This document shows positions 24,710 through 33,563 of a DNA stretch of 38,984 bases, piece after piece. A program made the position numbers and the translations under genes. The stretch is from Desulfobaccales bacterium. Its GTDB lineage: Bacteria > Desulfobacterota > Desulfobaccia > Desulfobaccales > 0-14-0-80-60-11. Under the pieces are notes generated by a model. The model was given only the letters and a program-made list of their open reading frames with translations. It was not told where the DNA came from and did no database searches. The stretch is from contig JAUXZG010000035.1 of assembly GCA_030694005.1 (NCBI GenBank), positions 1 to 38,984 on the forward strand, given 5' to 3'. Numbering within the stretch: the stretch's first letter is position 1; the number at the start of each line of letters is the position of its first letter.

Positions 24710-26184
24710 CCACAAGGGTTGGGGTGCCTCAGGCTGGGATGACCATGATAACTAGGGCTTGCATTTATCTCAGGAACCCCGCCGGTCTGTTATGGCGGTG
24801 GGGCAGGCCAGGCCGAAATAGGTCTCACCTGGGCAGATGGACGTCTCAAACCATAACCGGCCTCATTATCGGGTTAGTGTTTTTGGCCTTGAGTACTTTC
24901 TGCCTGGCCCAGGCGGCAGCTGCGGCGGCCAAGGAGACCGCCGGCGAAGCCGCGGCTCTCCCTGAGGGCCCTACGGACTTTGACACCTGTGTTCGCTTCG
25001 CCCTACGCCAGTCGCCCTTTCTTACCAAAAGCTCCATGGAAATTGATCTCAAGCGGCTGGACGAATCCGACAGTCGCTATGGCTTTATCCCCGCCTTAGG
25101 ATTTCGCACCACTTATTATGTGGATCGGCCCACCAGCCAAAACGTTAAACCCAGCCCCTATACCCTGTCCTTTACCAGCGAGGCTTATAATCCCCTTGAG
25201 GCCTACTTTTCTTTACAGGTGAAGAAATTAATCACCGAGTTCGCCATCTTAAGCCACCTGCAGGTCATCGCCAACGGCTTGCTCCGCATTGGCCGGGCGT
25301 TTTTAGATTTAGACACCCTGAAACGGGTGGCCACCTGTCAGGATGAACTCATCAGCCTGGCCCGCCAAAACCTGAATTATGCCGAGAAGCGCCTGGGGAT
25401 CGGCACCGCCACCTCCCTGGAAGTCAAGGTGGCCGCGCAAGAACTGGAGCTTGCCATAAGTGAGAAGGAACGGATCCTGGCTTCCCAGAACAATCTGCTG
25501 GAAGGCCTGAAGTCTTTTCTGGGCATGAAACCCGCCCAGGACTTGACTCTCAATCTGGAACAGGTGCAACGCCAGGTGTTCGGCCAGTTCGACCCCGCCG
25601 CCACCACCCTGGGTCAGGCCAAGGCGAGATCGTATGATCTCAAGACGCATGAAATTAAGAAACAACTCCAGGCCTACAATATCACCCTGGCCAAAACCAG
25701 GGTGCTGCCCAACTTTCTGTTTGGCGTCACGACTCCCGACCCCCTAAGCATGACGACCGCCAAGGGCTTTTTCTTCTATATAGGCCTTGAGGTGCCGGTT
25801 TGGGACGGTTTCAAAAGGATTCGTAATATCTCGCGTCAGAAAACCCTCTTGAGACAAATCGATGTAGAGACGGAGACCAAAGAGAGCGACCTGAGCGGTA
25901 AGTGGCAGGTATCCCTGGAGGATGTGCGGGGAGCCGCGGCCAGCCGCAAAGTAGCTCAGGCCCAAGAGGAATTAGGCCGTCTGAAAGAACGGCAAAACGA
26001 AATCCGCTATAAATCCGGGGGGGAACCCCTGACTACCTTTACCGAAGCCCGCAAGGGCTATTTGGAATCTCAGAAAAATAACCTGTTGAAAGCCCTGGAT
26101 TATGACATGGCCGTCCTGAGTTTGCGCCATCTTTCCGGAGACCTGAGTTATAGCTATGTACAAGCTGATTCCTGGCAGAAGTAG
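24706..26184 (+). CDS. TolC-family outer membrane efflux protein
   Basis: This 492-residue protein fits the TolC family: a signal-like stretch (TITGLIIGLVFLALSTFCLA), then DTCVRFALRQSPFL, then long helical repeats. ARQNLNYAEKRLGIGTATSLEV is the YxxGxxx-V element. A second similar half ends in QNEIRYKSGGEPLTTFTEARKGYLESQ. It would form the outer-membrane channel of the exporter. The ATGA start overlaps the ATPase stop, but the signal peptide then begins about 50 residues in. ATGs at 24739 or 24745 are also possible and would still leave a long N-region. Its last 29 bases overlap the adaptor gene. Cargo is inferred from the operon. Confidence 0.88.
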   Translation: MTTRVGVPQAGMTMITRACIYLRNPAGLLWRWGRPGRNRSHLGRWTSQTITGLIIGLVFLALSTFCLAQAAAAAAKETAGEAAALPEGPTDFDTCVRFALRQSPFLTKSSMEIDLKRLDESDSRYGFIPALGFRTTYYVDRPTSQNVKPSPYTLSFTSEAYNPLEAYFSLQVKKLITEFAILSHLQVIANGLLRIGRAFLDLDTLKRVATCQDELISLARQNLNYAEKRLGIGTATSLEVKVAAQELELAISEKERILASQNNLLEGLKSFLGMKPAQDLTLNLEQVQRQVFGQFDPAATTLGQAKARSYDLKTHEIKKQLQAYNITLAKTRVLPNFLFGVTTPDPLSMTTAKGFFFYIGLEVPVWDGFKRIRNISRQKTLLRQIDVETETKESDLSGKWQVSLEDVRGAAASRKVAQAQEELGRLKERQNEIRYKSGGEPLTTFTEARKGYLESQKNNLLKALDYDMAVLSLRHLSGDLSYSYVQADSWQK

Positions 26185-27142
26185 CCTCTTGGTGGGTTTG
26201 GGGGCGGTGGTAGCCTTTGTCTGGCTGTTTCTGGCCTCAGCAGTGACCCCGGCCCAAGAGAAAGGCGGCCCCCCCCAGCCGGAGCCACCCCCCGCCCGGG
26301 GGTCCGAGATCGTGTTTACCGGGAAATTTTTCTGTTCTTTGAAACGCGCGGTGCCCATGCCCTTTAAAGGGACCGTCACTTCTTTAAAGGTCAAGTCCGG
26401 GCAACGGGTGGAAGCCGGGGAAGTCCTGGCCAGATACCGCCTCGCTCCGGAAGCCACTCTCCAGGTCCAGCAGCGTCTTAGTCCTGCCAAAATCAAGGAA
26501 CTGGAAATAAAACAGGCCGAGGTGGAGAAAAACCTGGTCTCCCTGGAAGTCAAACAAAAGGAATTGACTCAGTTGGCCCAGCAGAAGTTGGCCCCCACCC
26601 TGACCAAGACCCAGACGGACCGGGAAGTCCAACAACTGGTCAAACAGCGCAAAGCCGTCTCTGAGCACCTGGCCCAGGAACAGCAACAAGCTCTGGAAGA
26701 CCAGGCCTTCTTAAAAAGTCAACTGGGCAGCTTACCCAATCCCGGGCAGGTTCCCCGGGACGCGGCCCTGGTAGCCCCCGTAAGCGGTTATATCATCTGG
26801 GTGCACCCGGACTTTAGGGAAGGCGCGGAGCTTGACCCCACGAAAGCGGTTTTCCAGATAGGGGTGATGGACCCCATGGTGGTGCGGGCCCATGTTTATG
26901 AAATCGAGGCGCTCCAACTCACCCTGGGCGAGGGGGCCGAGGTCAATGTGGAGTCTTTACCCGGGCGAAATTTTGAGGCAACGGTGAGCCGCATTGCCTG
27001 GGCGCCGGTGCCCCCGTCCATCTATGTCCCCGCCGGGCAGGAACAGCCCTCCTACTATGAAGTTGAGTTAAACGTGCCGAACCCTGACCTCATACTTAAG
27101 GAGGGTTTAAAAGGCCGCGTTACCCTGCGCAAATCCCGCTAA
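26156..27142 (+). CDS. Periplasmic adaptor (membrane fusion) protein, HlyD/MacA type
   Basis: This 328-residue protein has an N-terminal signal or anchor (SSLLVGLGAVVAFVWLFLAS) and a Pro-rich linker. A split biotinyl-lipoyl-like domain (KGTVTSLKVKSGQRVEAGEVLARY and later ALVAPVSGYIIWVHPDFREGAEL) flanks a coiled-coil hairpin of about 100 residues (KELEIKQAEVEKNLVSLEVKQ). A beta-barrel domain (VVRAHVYEIEALQLTLGEGAEVNV) follows. It would bridge the permease and the TolC-like channel. The start lies within the end of the TolC-like gene (29-base overlap). All four parts of a tripartite exporter are thus encoded consecutively: permease, ATPase, channel, adaptor. Confidence 0.88.
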   Translation: MYKLIPGRSSLLVGLGAVVAFVWLFLASAVTPAQEKGGPPQPEPPPARGSEIVFTGKFFCSLKRAVPMPFKGTVTSLKVKSGQRVEAGEVLARYRLAPEATLQVQQRLSPAKIKELEIKQAEVEKNLVSLEVKQKELTQLAQQKLAPTLTKTQTDREVQQLVKQRKAVSEHLAQEQQQALEDQAFLKSQLGSLPNPGQVPRDAALVAPVSGYIIWVHPDFREGAELDPTKAVFQIGVMDPMVVRAHVYEIEALQLTLGEGAEVNVESLPGRNFEATVSRIAWAPVPPSIYVPAGQEQPSYYEVELNVPNPDLILKEGLKGRVTLRKSR

Positions 27143-27154
27143 AGAGGTAACTTG

Positions 27155-28291
27155 ATGGATTTCCAAGGGGAGCTTAACGTGGCTCCCGTACTGGATGAAG
27201 CTGCTTTATGGGAATTTATCCGACTCCCCTGGCGCCTTTACCAGCATGACCCTTACTGGGTGCCGCCTCTTTTGCCCCACCAGCGCCATTTCCTGGACCC
27301 CCAGCGTGGTCCTTTCTTTGAAATCGGCGAGGCCCAGTATTTTCTGGCAATCCAGCAGGGTCGTCCGGTGGGGCGTATTTCCGCCCACCTTAACCGGCTC
27401 CATGATACCCACCATGGCCCGGAGGCCGGGTTTTTCGGATTTTTCGAATGTGTCCCGGACCAGCGGGTAGCCGACGCCCTCTTCGCCGCCGCGGCCGCCT
27501 GGCTGCGCCGGCGGGGAAAAAAGCGCCTCTATGGTCCCTTGAATTTTTCCATCTACGATGAGATGGGACTTTTGGTGGAGGGCTTCGACTCCCTTCCGGC
27601 AATCTTTCAGACTCACAACCCGCCTTATTATCTGGATCTCCTGACATCTTTAGGGTTCCGCAAGACCCTCGACTGGTATGCCCTGAGCATCACCAATCGG
27701 GACATAGACGCGGCGGCCATGGAAAAATGGCTGGAAAGGATCATGCGCGGACAATCCCTGACTTTTACCACCTACCACCCCCGGGAACTGGACAGGCGGG
27801 CCGAGGAAGTGTACGGCATCTTTAACGAAGCCTGGTCCCGCAACTGGGGGCATGTGCCCGTAACTAGACGCCAGTTTCAAGGGGTACTGAAAGATCTCAA
27901 ACCCCTGCTGCGCCCGGAGTTGGTTAATCTTATCATGGATGGCGACCGCCTGGTGGCCTTCGGCATCGCCGTCCCCGACCTTAACCCCCTGGTTAAAAAG
28001 CTGAATGGGCGGCTAACCTTTTGGGGCCGGCTCAGGCTGCTTTATGAAGCCAAATACAAGCCGGTGCGCAAGGTGCGCGCTCTGGTTTTAGGAGTTACCC
28101 AGCCTTATCAGCATCGGCATTTGCACCAGGCCATGATGCTGAAAACCTACCTGTATCTGGTGCGCCATACCCCCTGTGAGATGTGCGACTTATCCTTGAT
28201 TCCCGAAAACCTGGGGCACTACATAAAAACCATAGAGGCCTTTGGGGCCCGGCGCTACAAGACCTTCCGCGTCCTGGAACGGGATATCTGA
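27155..28291 (+). CDS. GNAT-fold acyltransferase-like protein, candidate bacterial ceramide synthase
   Basis: The ATG at 27155, with AGAGG seven bases upstream, is preferred to the track's TTG at 27152; the product is 378 residues. The layout recalls the large GNAT-like family that includes the bacterial ceramide synthase bCerS. FIRLPWRLYQHDPYWVPPLL opens the protein, GEAQYFLAIQQGRPVGRISAHLN follows, then KRLYGPLNFSIYDEMGLLVEGF and PPYYLDLLTSLGFRKTLDWYAL. bCerS N-acylates a sphingoid base with acyl-CoA or acyl-ACP. The match is from memory of the family and not searched. Its place in the same operon as the SPT-like gene is the main support. Other members are annotated only as hypothetical N-acetyltransferases, so another acyl acceptor is possible. 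Confidence 0.6.
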   Translation: MDFQGELNVAPVLDEAALWEFIRLPWRLYQHDPYWVPPLLPHQRHFLDPQRGPFFEIGEAQYFLAIQQGRPVGRISAHLNRLHDTHHGPEAGFFGFFECVPDQRVADALFAAAAAWLRRRGKKRLYGPLNFSIYDEMGLLVEGFDSLPAIFQTHNPPYYLDLLTSLGFRKTLDWYALSITNRDIDAAAMEKWLERIMRGQSLTFTTYHPRELDRRAEEVYGIFNEAWSRNWGHVPVTRRQFQGVLKDLKPLLRPELVNLIMDGDRLVAFGIAVPDLNPLVKKLNGRLTFWGRLRLLYEAKYKPVRKVRALVLGVTQPYQHRHLHQAMMLKTYLYLVRHTPCEMCDLSLIPENLGHYIKTIEAFGARRYKTFRVLERDI

Positions 28292-28295
28292 ACCC

Positions 28296-30050
28296 ATGGG
28301 GGATGCAGCCAGGCCACTCGCCAAGGACTGGGCGGACTTGGGACTGGTAGCTCTGCTCTCTGCCGCGGTCTTTGGCCTGGCCCATTTGGCGGCCCTCACC
28401 AACCCCTTCGTCATCAATGATGATGTGCGCCAGCAGATCTTCTGGATGCAGCAGTGGCAGGACCCGGAGCTTTTTCGGGGAGACCTCCTAAGCGATTACG
28501 CCCGCCATTATGTTACCTGGGGAGTCAAAGGGTTGTATTGGCTGGCCTCCTGGGTGGTGGGCCCCATAACTTTCTCTAAGATATTGCCCGGCCTGTTGTT
28601 TGTCTTTCTGGCGGGTTGTTTCTTTAAGATCGGTGAGGTCCTGTGGGGGGTACGCCGCCTGGCCTGGATGGCGGTGGCCGTCTTTTGGTTGCTGCCCTTC
28701 TTTCTGGACAATATGTCCGGAGGCCTGGCCCGGGCCTTTGCCGCGCCGATGCTGGCCCTGTTTTGGCTGTACTGGCTTAACCGCTCTCCCCGGGGCCTGG
28801 CTGTGGTCCTGCTGCTGCAAGCCCTGTTCATCCCCTATATTTTTGTATTAGCAGCCACCGCGGCCCTGCTGGCCTGGGGGCTAAGTCGCGTCGGCGGGAG
28901 CTCGCCCCCGCCTTTTCCGGTCCGGCCGGCCCACTTTTCCCTGCTGGCCCTGGGGGCTGGCCTGGTAGTCCTCATGAACTACCAGTTCACCGCCGCGGGT
29001 TACGGGCCCCTGGTGAGCTGGGCCGAGATGACCAACCGCCCGGAATTCGCCTCTGGAGGGCGGTTCGCTATCTTACCGGTGCCTTCCCTCTTCTGGGAAT
29101 TGATCAGCCCCTGGGAGTTCATCGCCCCTTTTAGGGAAGGGGGGCTCATCGTCGGCAGCCTGGGGGGTGCCATCCTTCTGGGGTTGGCAATTTACGGCAG
29201 CCTGCGTCTCGACCGGCGGGCCCTTAAGTCCCGGTGGCAGCCGGTCTGCTATCTGGGTCTGGCCTCCTTGCTGCTCTACCTCCTGGCCCGCCTTTTCTGG
29301 CTAAAGCTATTCGTCCCGGACCGCTATCTCATTTACACCCTTAACCTATTTTATTGCCTAGCCCTGGCCTGGTGCTGGGGGTCGGCCATCCAACTCCAGC
29401 GGTGGCCCCGCCTCCTGACGGTCCTGGCCCTGATCCTGGCGGCCGGGTTAGGGGCCTGGCGCCTTCAAGGGGTGGGGCTCTATGATTTTGCCGTTTACCG
29501 GCCCGTATACGCCGCCCTGGCGCAAACCCCCAAGGACGCTCTGATCGCCGGCCACCCCAATCTGATGGATAATGTTATGACCTTCGGCCAACGGCGAGCC
29601 CTGGCTACCTTTGAACTGTCCCAACCCTGGAGCCGGGGCTATTGGCAGAGGATAAAGTCCCGCCTTGACGACCTATTCACCGCGTATTATACTGATAATC
29701 CAGAGGTGGTGCGGACCTTCGCCCAGAAGCATCAGGTCGCCTTTCTGGTGGTGGATGAGCGGCATTTCACCCCGGCCTTCCTGGCCGGGGGCCGCTTTTT
29801 CGTGCCCTTTAATGATTTAACCTTCCGGGGCCATAGAAAGAAGCTGACCGAGAAGGTCGTTTGTCCCTTTTTTGCTCCTTTCGGGGAGCTGATTCGCACC
29901 CAGACCCAAAACCGTAGCCACTTTGCCTTGCTTGACCCCCAGGCCTTTCCCCGCCAGGCCATCGGTGACCATCTGTGGCTCATAGATATGCGGCCCAGCT
30001 TTAGCGACCATGCCCTCAGGCCGATACCCCAGTCAGGAGAAGTTAGGTGA
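28296..30050 (+). CDS. Large multi-pass membrane protein, GT-C glycosyltransferase-like
   Basis: The ATG at 28296 lies four bases after the previous stop; the track's TTG at 28242 lies inside the previous gene and is rejected. The 584-residue product has about ten to twelve hydrophobic helices in its first 400 residues. The first outward loop contains NPFVINDDVRQQIFWMQQW, an Asp-Asp pair in the position of the catalytic acid in GT-C enzymes. The last 170 residues form a soluble domain (ALIAGHPNLMDNVMTFGQRRAL onward). A sugar transferase acting on a lipid or glycan outside the inner membrane is plausible. The gene overlaps the next as GTGA. In this operon it might glycosylate the lipid product, which is inference. 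Confidence 0.65.
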   Translation: MGDAARPLAKDWADLGLVALLSAAVFGLAHLAALTNPFVINDDVRQQIFWMQQWQDPELFRGDLLSDYARHYVTWGVKGLYWLASWVVGPITFSKILPGLLFVFLAGCFFKIGEVLWGVRRLAWMAVAVFWLLPFFLDNMSGGLARAFAAPMLALFWLYWLNRSPRGLAVVLLLQALFIPYIFVLAATAALLAWGLSRVGGSSPPPFPVRPAHFSLLALGAGLVVLMNYQFTAAGYGPLVSWAEMTNRPEFASGGRFAILPVPSLFWELISPWEFIAPFREGGLIVGSLGGAILLGLAIYGSLRLDRRALKSRWQPVCYLGLASLLLYLLARLFWLKLFVPDRYLIYTLNLFYCLALAWCWGSAIQLQRWPRLLTVLALILAAGLGAWRLQGVGLYDFAVYRPVYAALAQTPKDALIAGHPNLMDNVMTFGQRRALATFELSQPWSRGYWQRIKSRLDDLFTAYYTDNPEVVRTFAQKHQVAFLVVDERHFTPAFLAGGRFFVPFNDLTFRGHRKKLTEKVVCPFFAPFGELIRTQTQNRSHFALLDPQAFPRQAIGDHLWLIDMRPSFSDHALRPIPQSGEVR

Positions 30051-31615
30051 GAACCCTGCTGCTAAATCCCGAGATGCCTGCGTCCTTCTGGAGCTTTAAG
30101 CAGTCTTGCGAACTTGCGGGTCGCAAGACCCTTCTGCCACCGCTGGGGTTAATTACGGTGGCGGCGCTGCTTCCCCGGGAATGGGAATTCCGTCTGGTGG
30201 ATTTGAATACCCGCCAGGTCAACGAAGCAGACTGGGCCTGGGCTGAGTCAGTGATGATCTCCGGGATGTTGGTCCAGAAGGAAGGCCTGTTGGCCCTCAC
30301 CCGGGAGGCGAAACAGCGAGGCAAAACCGTGGTCGTCGGCGGACCCTACCCCACTTCCCTGCCCCAGGAGGCCCTGGACGCAGGAGCCGATTTTTTGATC
30401 CGGGGAGAGGGCGAGAATACTATCCCGCTGTTTCTGTCAGCACTTAAGGAAGGGAAAAGACCGGGGATAATTGAGCGGAAGGGAAAGCCTGACCTGACGA
30501 CCTCCCCGGTGCCCCGCTTTGACCTGCTCAACTTCGACCATTATATTGACCTTTCTCTCCAGACCTCCCGGGGATGTCCTTTCGACTGCGAATTCTGTGA
30601 TGTGGTCAACCTTTACGGCCGTAAGCCCCGCTATAAAAATCCCCAGCAAGTCCTGGCCGAGTTGGAAACCCTTTACCGCCTGGGATGGAGGGGGGAGGTT
30701 TTTATCAGCGATGACAATTTTATCGGCAACCAGAACCATGCCCGGGCCATCCTGGACGAGCTGATCCCCTGGATGCAGGGCCACGGCGAACCTTTCGGCT
30801 TCTGGACCCAGACCTCGGTGAATCTCGGGTTCCAACCGGACCTGGTGAACCTTTTGACCGCCGCCAATTTCGGCCACATCTTCATCGGCATTGAGTCTCC
30901 CGATGAGGCGGTGCTGACTTTAAATCGCAAGTACCAGAACCTGAGAAATCCCCTGGACCAGTCTCTGGCCAATATCACCGCCAACGGCCTGTCAGTGGTG
31001 GCCAGCTTCATCATCGGCTTTGACCAGGAGCAGCCGGGAGCGGGCGACCGGATCTGCACTTTCGTGGAGAAGAATAATATCCCCCTGGTAATGCTGAACA
31101 CCCTGGAGGTTCTCCCCAACACCAGCCTGTGGGACCGCCTGAAAAAGGAAGGCCGGCTTCTGGAAACTAGAACCAGCGGGAATACCGGAGGCGGCAGGTT
31201 AAACTACCTCCCCACCCGCCCGGAAGCGCAGATATTAACCGAATATGTGGACGCATTAGACCGGCTTTACGAACCCAGGCGCTACCTGTCTCGAACGTAC
31301 CGCTCCTTTCTAACCATGAGGCCCACCCGCCGCCATCTGGCGCTTCAGAAAGGGGAAAAAGCCAGGCCCCGGGTTAAAAAGGAGCGCTCCCCGTTTAGAG
31401 GCGCCCTCAGAGAACTCACCGGGTTGCTGAAGCTCATCTGGCGGCAAGGGGTGAAGGCCGACTACCGGTGGCAGTTCTGGAGGCAGTTAGTGGGGATTTA
31501 CCAGAAAAACCCCAGCCGCCTGAGAAAATACCTGCATAGCTGCAGCATGGGGGAGAATATGTTTCAGCTCCGGGAGGAGCCCCTTAAATCGCGCCAGGCC
31601 AAGGTGCGTCCATAA
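30047..31615 (+). CDS. B12-binding radical SAM protein with DUF4070-like C-terminus
   Basis: This 522-residue enzyme has an N-terminal cobalamin-binding-like Rossmann domain (residues 1-130, without the DxHxxG base-off histidine motif). A radical SAM core with CPFDCEFC (Cys177, 181, 184) follows, then a C-terminal region (ICTFVEKNNIPLVMLNTLEVLPNTSLWDRL...) resembling DUF4070. Relatives of this architecture, such as HpnR hopanoid C-3 methylase and archaeal lipid-ring or calditol synthases, act on unactivated lipid carbons. The start is GTG in a GTGA overlap with the preceding gene, with GGAG upstream, so it is translationally coupled. A lipid-modifying role fits the SPT-like, bCerS-like neighbours but is inferred. 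It is the last gene of the operon. Confidence 0.85.
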   Translation: MRTLLLNPEMPASFWSFKQSCELAGRKTLLPPLGLITVAALLPREWEFRLVDLNTRQVNEADWAWAESVMISGMLVQKEGLLALTREAKQRGKTVVVGGPYPTSLPQEALDAGADFLIRGEGENTIPLFLSALKEGKRPGIIERKGKPDLTTSPVPRFDLLNFDHYIDLSLQTSRGCPFDCEFCDVVNLYGRKPRYKNPQQVLAELETLYRLGWRGEVFISDDNFIGNQNHARAILDELIPWMQGHGEPFGFWTQTSVNLGFQPDLVNLLTAANFGHIFIGIESPDEAVLTLNRKYQNLRNPLDQSLANITANGLSVVASFIIGFDQEQPGAGDRICTFVEKNNIPLVMLNTLEVLPNTSLWDRLKKEGRLLETRTSGNTGGGRLNYLPTRPEAQILTEYVDALDRLYEPRRYLSRTYRSFLTMRPTRRHLALQKGEKARPRVKKERSPFRGALRELTGLLKLIWRQGVKADYRWQFWRQLVGIYQKNPSRLRKYLHSCSMGENMFQLREEPLKSRQAKVRP

Positions 31616-31625
31616 AGGTATTTTC

Positions 31626-31679
31626 TGTAGGGGCGTGATTCATCACGCCATTAAGGGCGCAATAAATTGCGCCCCTACA
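31626..31679 (+). repeat. Nested palindromic TGTAGGGGC...GCCCCTACA repeat
   Basis: Outer arms TGTAGGGGC/GCCCCTACA enclose two inner hairpins, GGCGTGATTCATCACGCC and GGGCGCAATAAATTGCGCCC, giving a three-way-junction shape. The outer arm matches the element at 16313. It lies just after the operon's last gene and may help end its transcript. Confidence 0.75.
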
Positions 31680-31800
31680 AATCCTTTCTAATAATTACTC
31701 TTCTCTCGGCAACTTGGCATCAGGCCTCAGGAATTTAAAAATAAGCGACAGGCCAGGGGCCTAAGGTCTCGCCCCCGCCCTGGTTCACCAGGGCACACCC

Positions 31801-33486
31801 TTAAGGCATATCGGCCAGATTCTCCACCCCATAAAGGGTGATGGGTTCCTGAATACCCTTGAGCCGGGGCTGGAATTCTCTTTTCACTACCACTTCGTGC
31901 TGCACCTGGCGGTAAACCGAATCGGAGACCACCACCTCACCCCCCCGAGCCTGGGCCTGGATGCGGTGGGCCAGATTCACCGCCGCCCCGATAATGCCGT
32001 ATTTGGCCCGGCTTTCCGAACCGATATTGCCTACCACCACCTCCCCGGCATGCAAGCCAATGCCCATGTGGAGGGGAGGCAATTCCCAGCCCCCCTCAGG
32101 AACATTTACTTCTTTAATGGTCTGCTGCATCTTCAGCGCGCACTCCAGAGCTTGCCGCGCCGTCGGCGCCAGGGGGCCGTCCAGGGGGTCAAAAAAGGCG
32201 AGTATGGCGTCTCCCAGAAAATCCACGATAATGCCGCGATGTTGTTGCAATATCTCGATCATCCGGGAGAAAAAGCGATTCACCAGGTGGATGGTGGCCT
32301 CGGGACTTAATTTCTCCGCCAAGGGGGTGAAATCCCGGATGTCGGCAAACAAGATGACCACATCCCGCTTTTCCCCGCCCAGAAGGGCCGCTTCCGGTCG
32401 GCTAAGCAAATCTTGGGCGATTTTTGGGTCCACATAGCGCCCGAAGGTATTGCTGATAAAATCCCTCTGTTTAAGGCCCTCCACCATCTCATTAAAGCTG
32501 CGGGTCAACTGGCCGATTTCATCCTGGGAGGCAACCGGCAGCGGGTCCCCATAATGACCCTGGGCCACTTTTTGAGCCTTTAAGGATATCTTCCGGATGG
32601 AAAAAACCATGGAGGTCACCCCCAGGCGGATGAGCACCAGGATAACGACCAGACATAAGATGGCCGATAACAGGTAATAGTAGCGGAAGTGCACGATGGG
32701 AGCCAGTATCTGGCTCCCCTGGGCATGGAGCATGATGGCCCAGGGAGCGGCGTGCAGCCGGTAATAGCCGACTACCTCCTCCGGCGGGTGGCCTTTTCCC
32801 ATGAGGGTGCCGAAAGGCTTCTCCTTCATGGCCTCGAGCATGGCCAACTCCAACGGACTCTGGGTGTCCCCCAGACAGTGCCGGCCCTTCATGGAGGGGT
32901 CGCTGTGGGCCAGGAAGTTCCCCCGGTCGGCCTCCACCACACAGGCCATGTGGCTCTGCAGCCAGCCCGAGGTGAGAACGTCTTGCATCAGATAGCTGAA
33001 TTTTATGACGACCTCCACCTGTCCCAGGGAATGCCCGGCTTCGTCCAGGAGGTCGCTTCGCAGGCCCACCGTCTTCTGGCCCGGCGGGTAAAAGTATTGC
33101 GGCGGGGAAACCCTGGCCACCTTTCTGACTGACATCCCGGGCCTGCCGGCTATCTCCTTCGATGCTGGAGCCTTCCAGGTCAGCCTGGCCTGGGTGACGC
33201 CTTCTTGCCTTTGTATCTGCTTAAGAATCCACTCCCGGATAACTGCCCCCTGGGGGTCGCTGCCGGTCTGGGCCAACGCTCCCATCCCTTGGATCAAGAG
33301 GTACAGGCGCATATCCATCTGGTGGGCGGCCCGCTCCAGCCTTAAAATGGCGATCTCCTGCCATTCTTTAAGCAGGCTTTTACGGATATAAAAAAAACCC
33401 AACCCCCCGGTGACTACCAGAAAGAGGGCCACCGGCAATAGCAGATAGAGGGCCAGGCGCTGTTGTAGGCTTTTTAAGGCAAACAT
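31801..33486 (-). CDS. Membrane-anchored class III adenylate cyclase with sensory domain
   Basis: This 561-residue protein is a transmembrane signalling cyclase. Helix 1 is at about 12-34 (ALYLLLPVALFLVVTGGLGFFYI). A periplasmic Cache-like region extends to about 265. Helix 2 is in YYLLSAILCLVVILVLIRLG (about 270-292), followed by a HAMP linker with DEIGQLTRSFNEMVEGLKQ. The catalytic domain has KRDVVILFADIRDFTPLAEKL and GDAILAFFDP, which hold the two metal-binding aspartates, and YGIIGAAVNLAHRIQA. It makes cAMP in response to a periplasmic signal. The ligand is unknown. It stands alone, convergent with the lipid operon. Confidence 0.92.
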   Translation of the reverse strand: MFALKSLQQRLALYLLLPVALFLVVTGGLGFFYIRKSLLKEWQEIAILRLERAAHQMDMRLYLLIQGMGALAQTGSDPQGAVIREWILKQIQRQEGVTQARLTWKAPASKEIAGRPGMSVRKVARVSPPQYFYPPGQKTVGLRSDLLDEAGHSLGQVEVVIKFSYLMQDVLTSGWLQSHMACVVEADRGNFLAHSDPSMKGRHCLGDTQSPLELAMLEAMKEKPFGTLMGKGHPPEEVVGYYRLHAAPWAIMLHAQGSQILAPIVHFRYYYLLSAILCLVVILVLIRLGVTSMVFSIRKISLKAQKVAQGHYGDPLPVASQDEIGQLTRSFNEMVEGLKQRDFISNTFGRYVDPKIAQDLLSRPEAALLGGEKRDVVILFADIRDFTPLAEKLSPEATIHLVNRFFSRMIEILQQHRGIIVDFLGDAILAFFDPLDGPLAPTARQALECALKMQQTIKEVNVPEGGWELPPLHMGIGLHAGEVVVGNIGSESRAKYGIIGAAVNLAHRIQAQARGGEVVVSDSVYRQVQHEVVVKREFQPRLKGIQEPITLYGVENLADMP

Positions 33487-33563
33487 TTATTTAAAATATA
33501 GGCCTATTCCAGCGATTATCAAGTTGAGGACCAGACTCGAAGCTTTTTCAAAACTGTTCTTTC

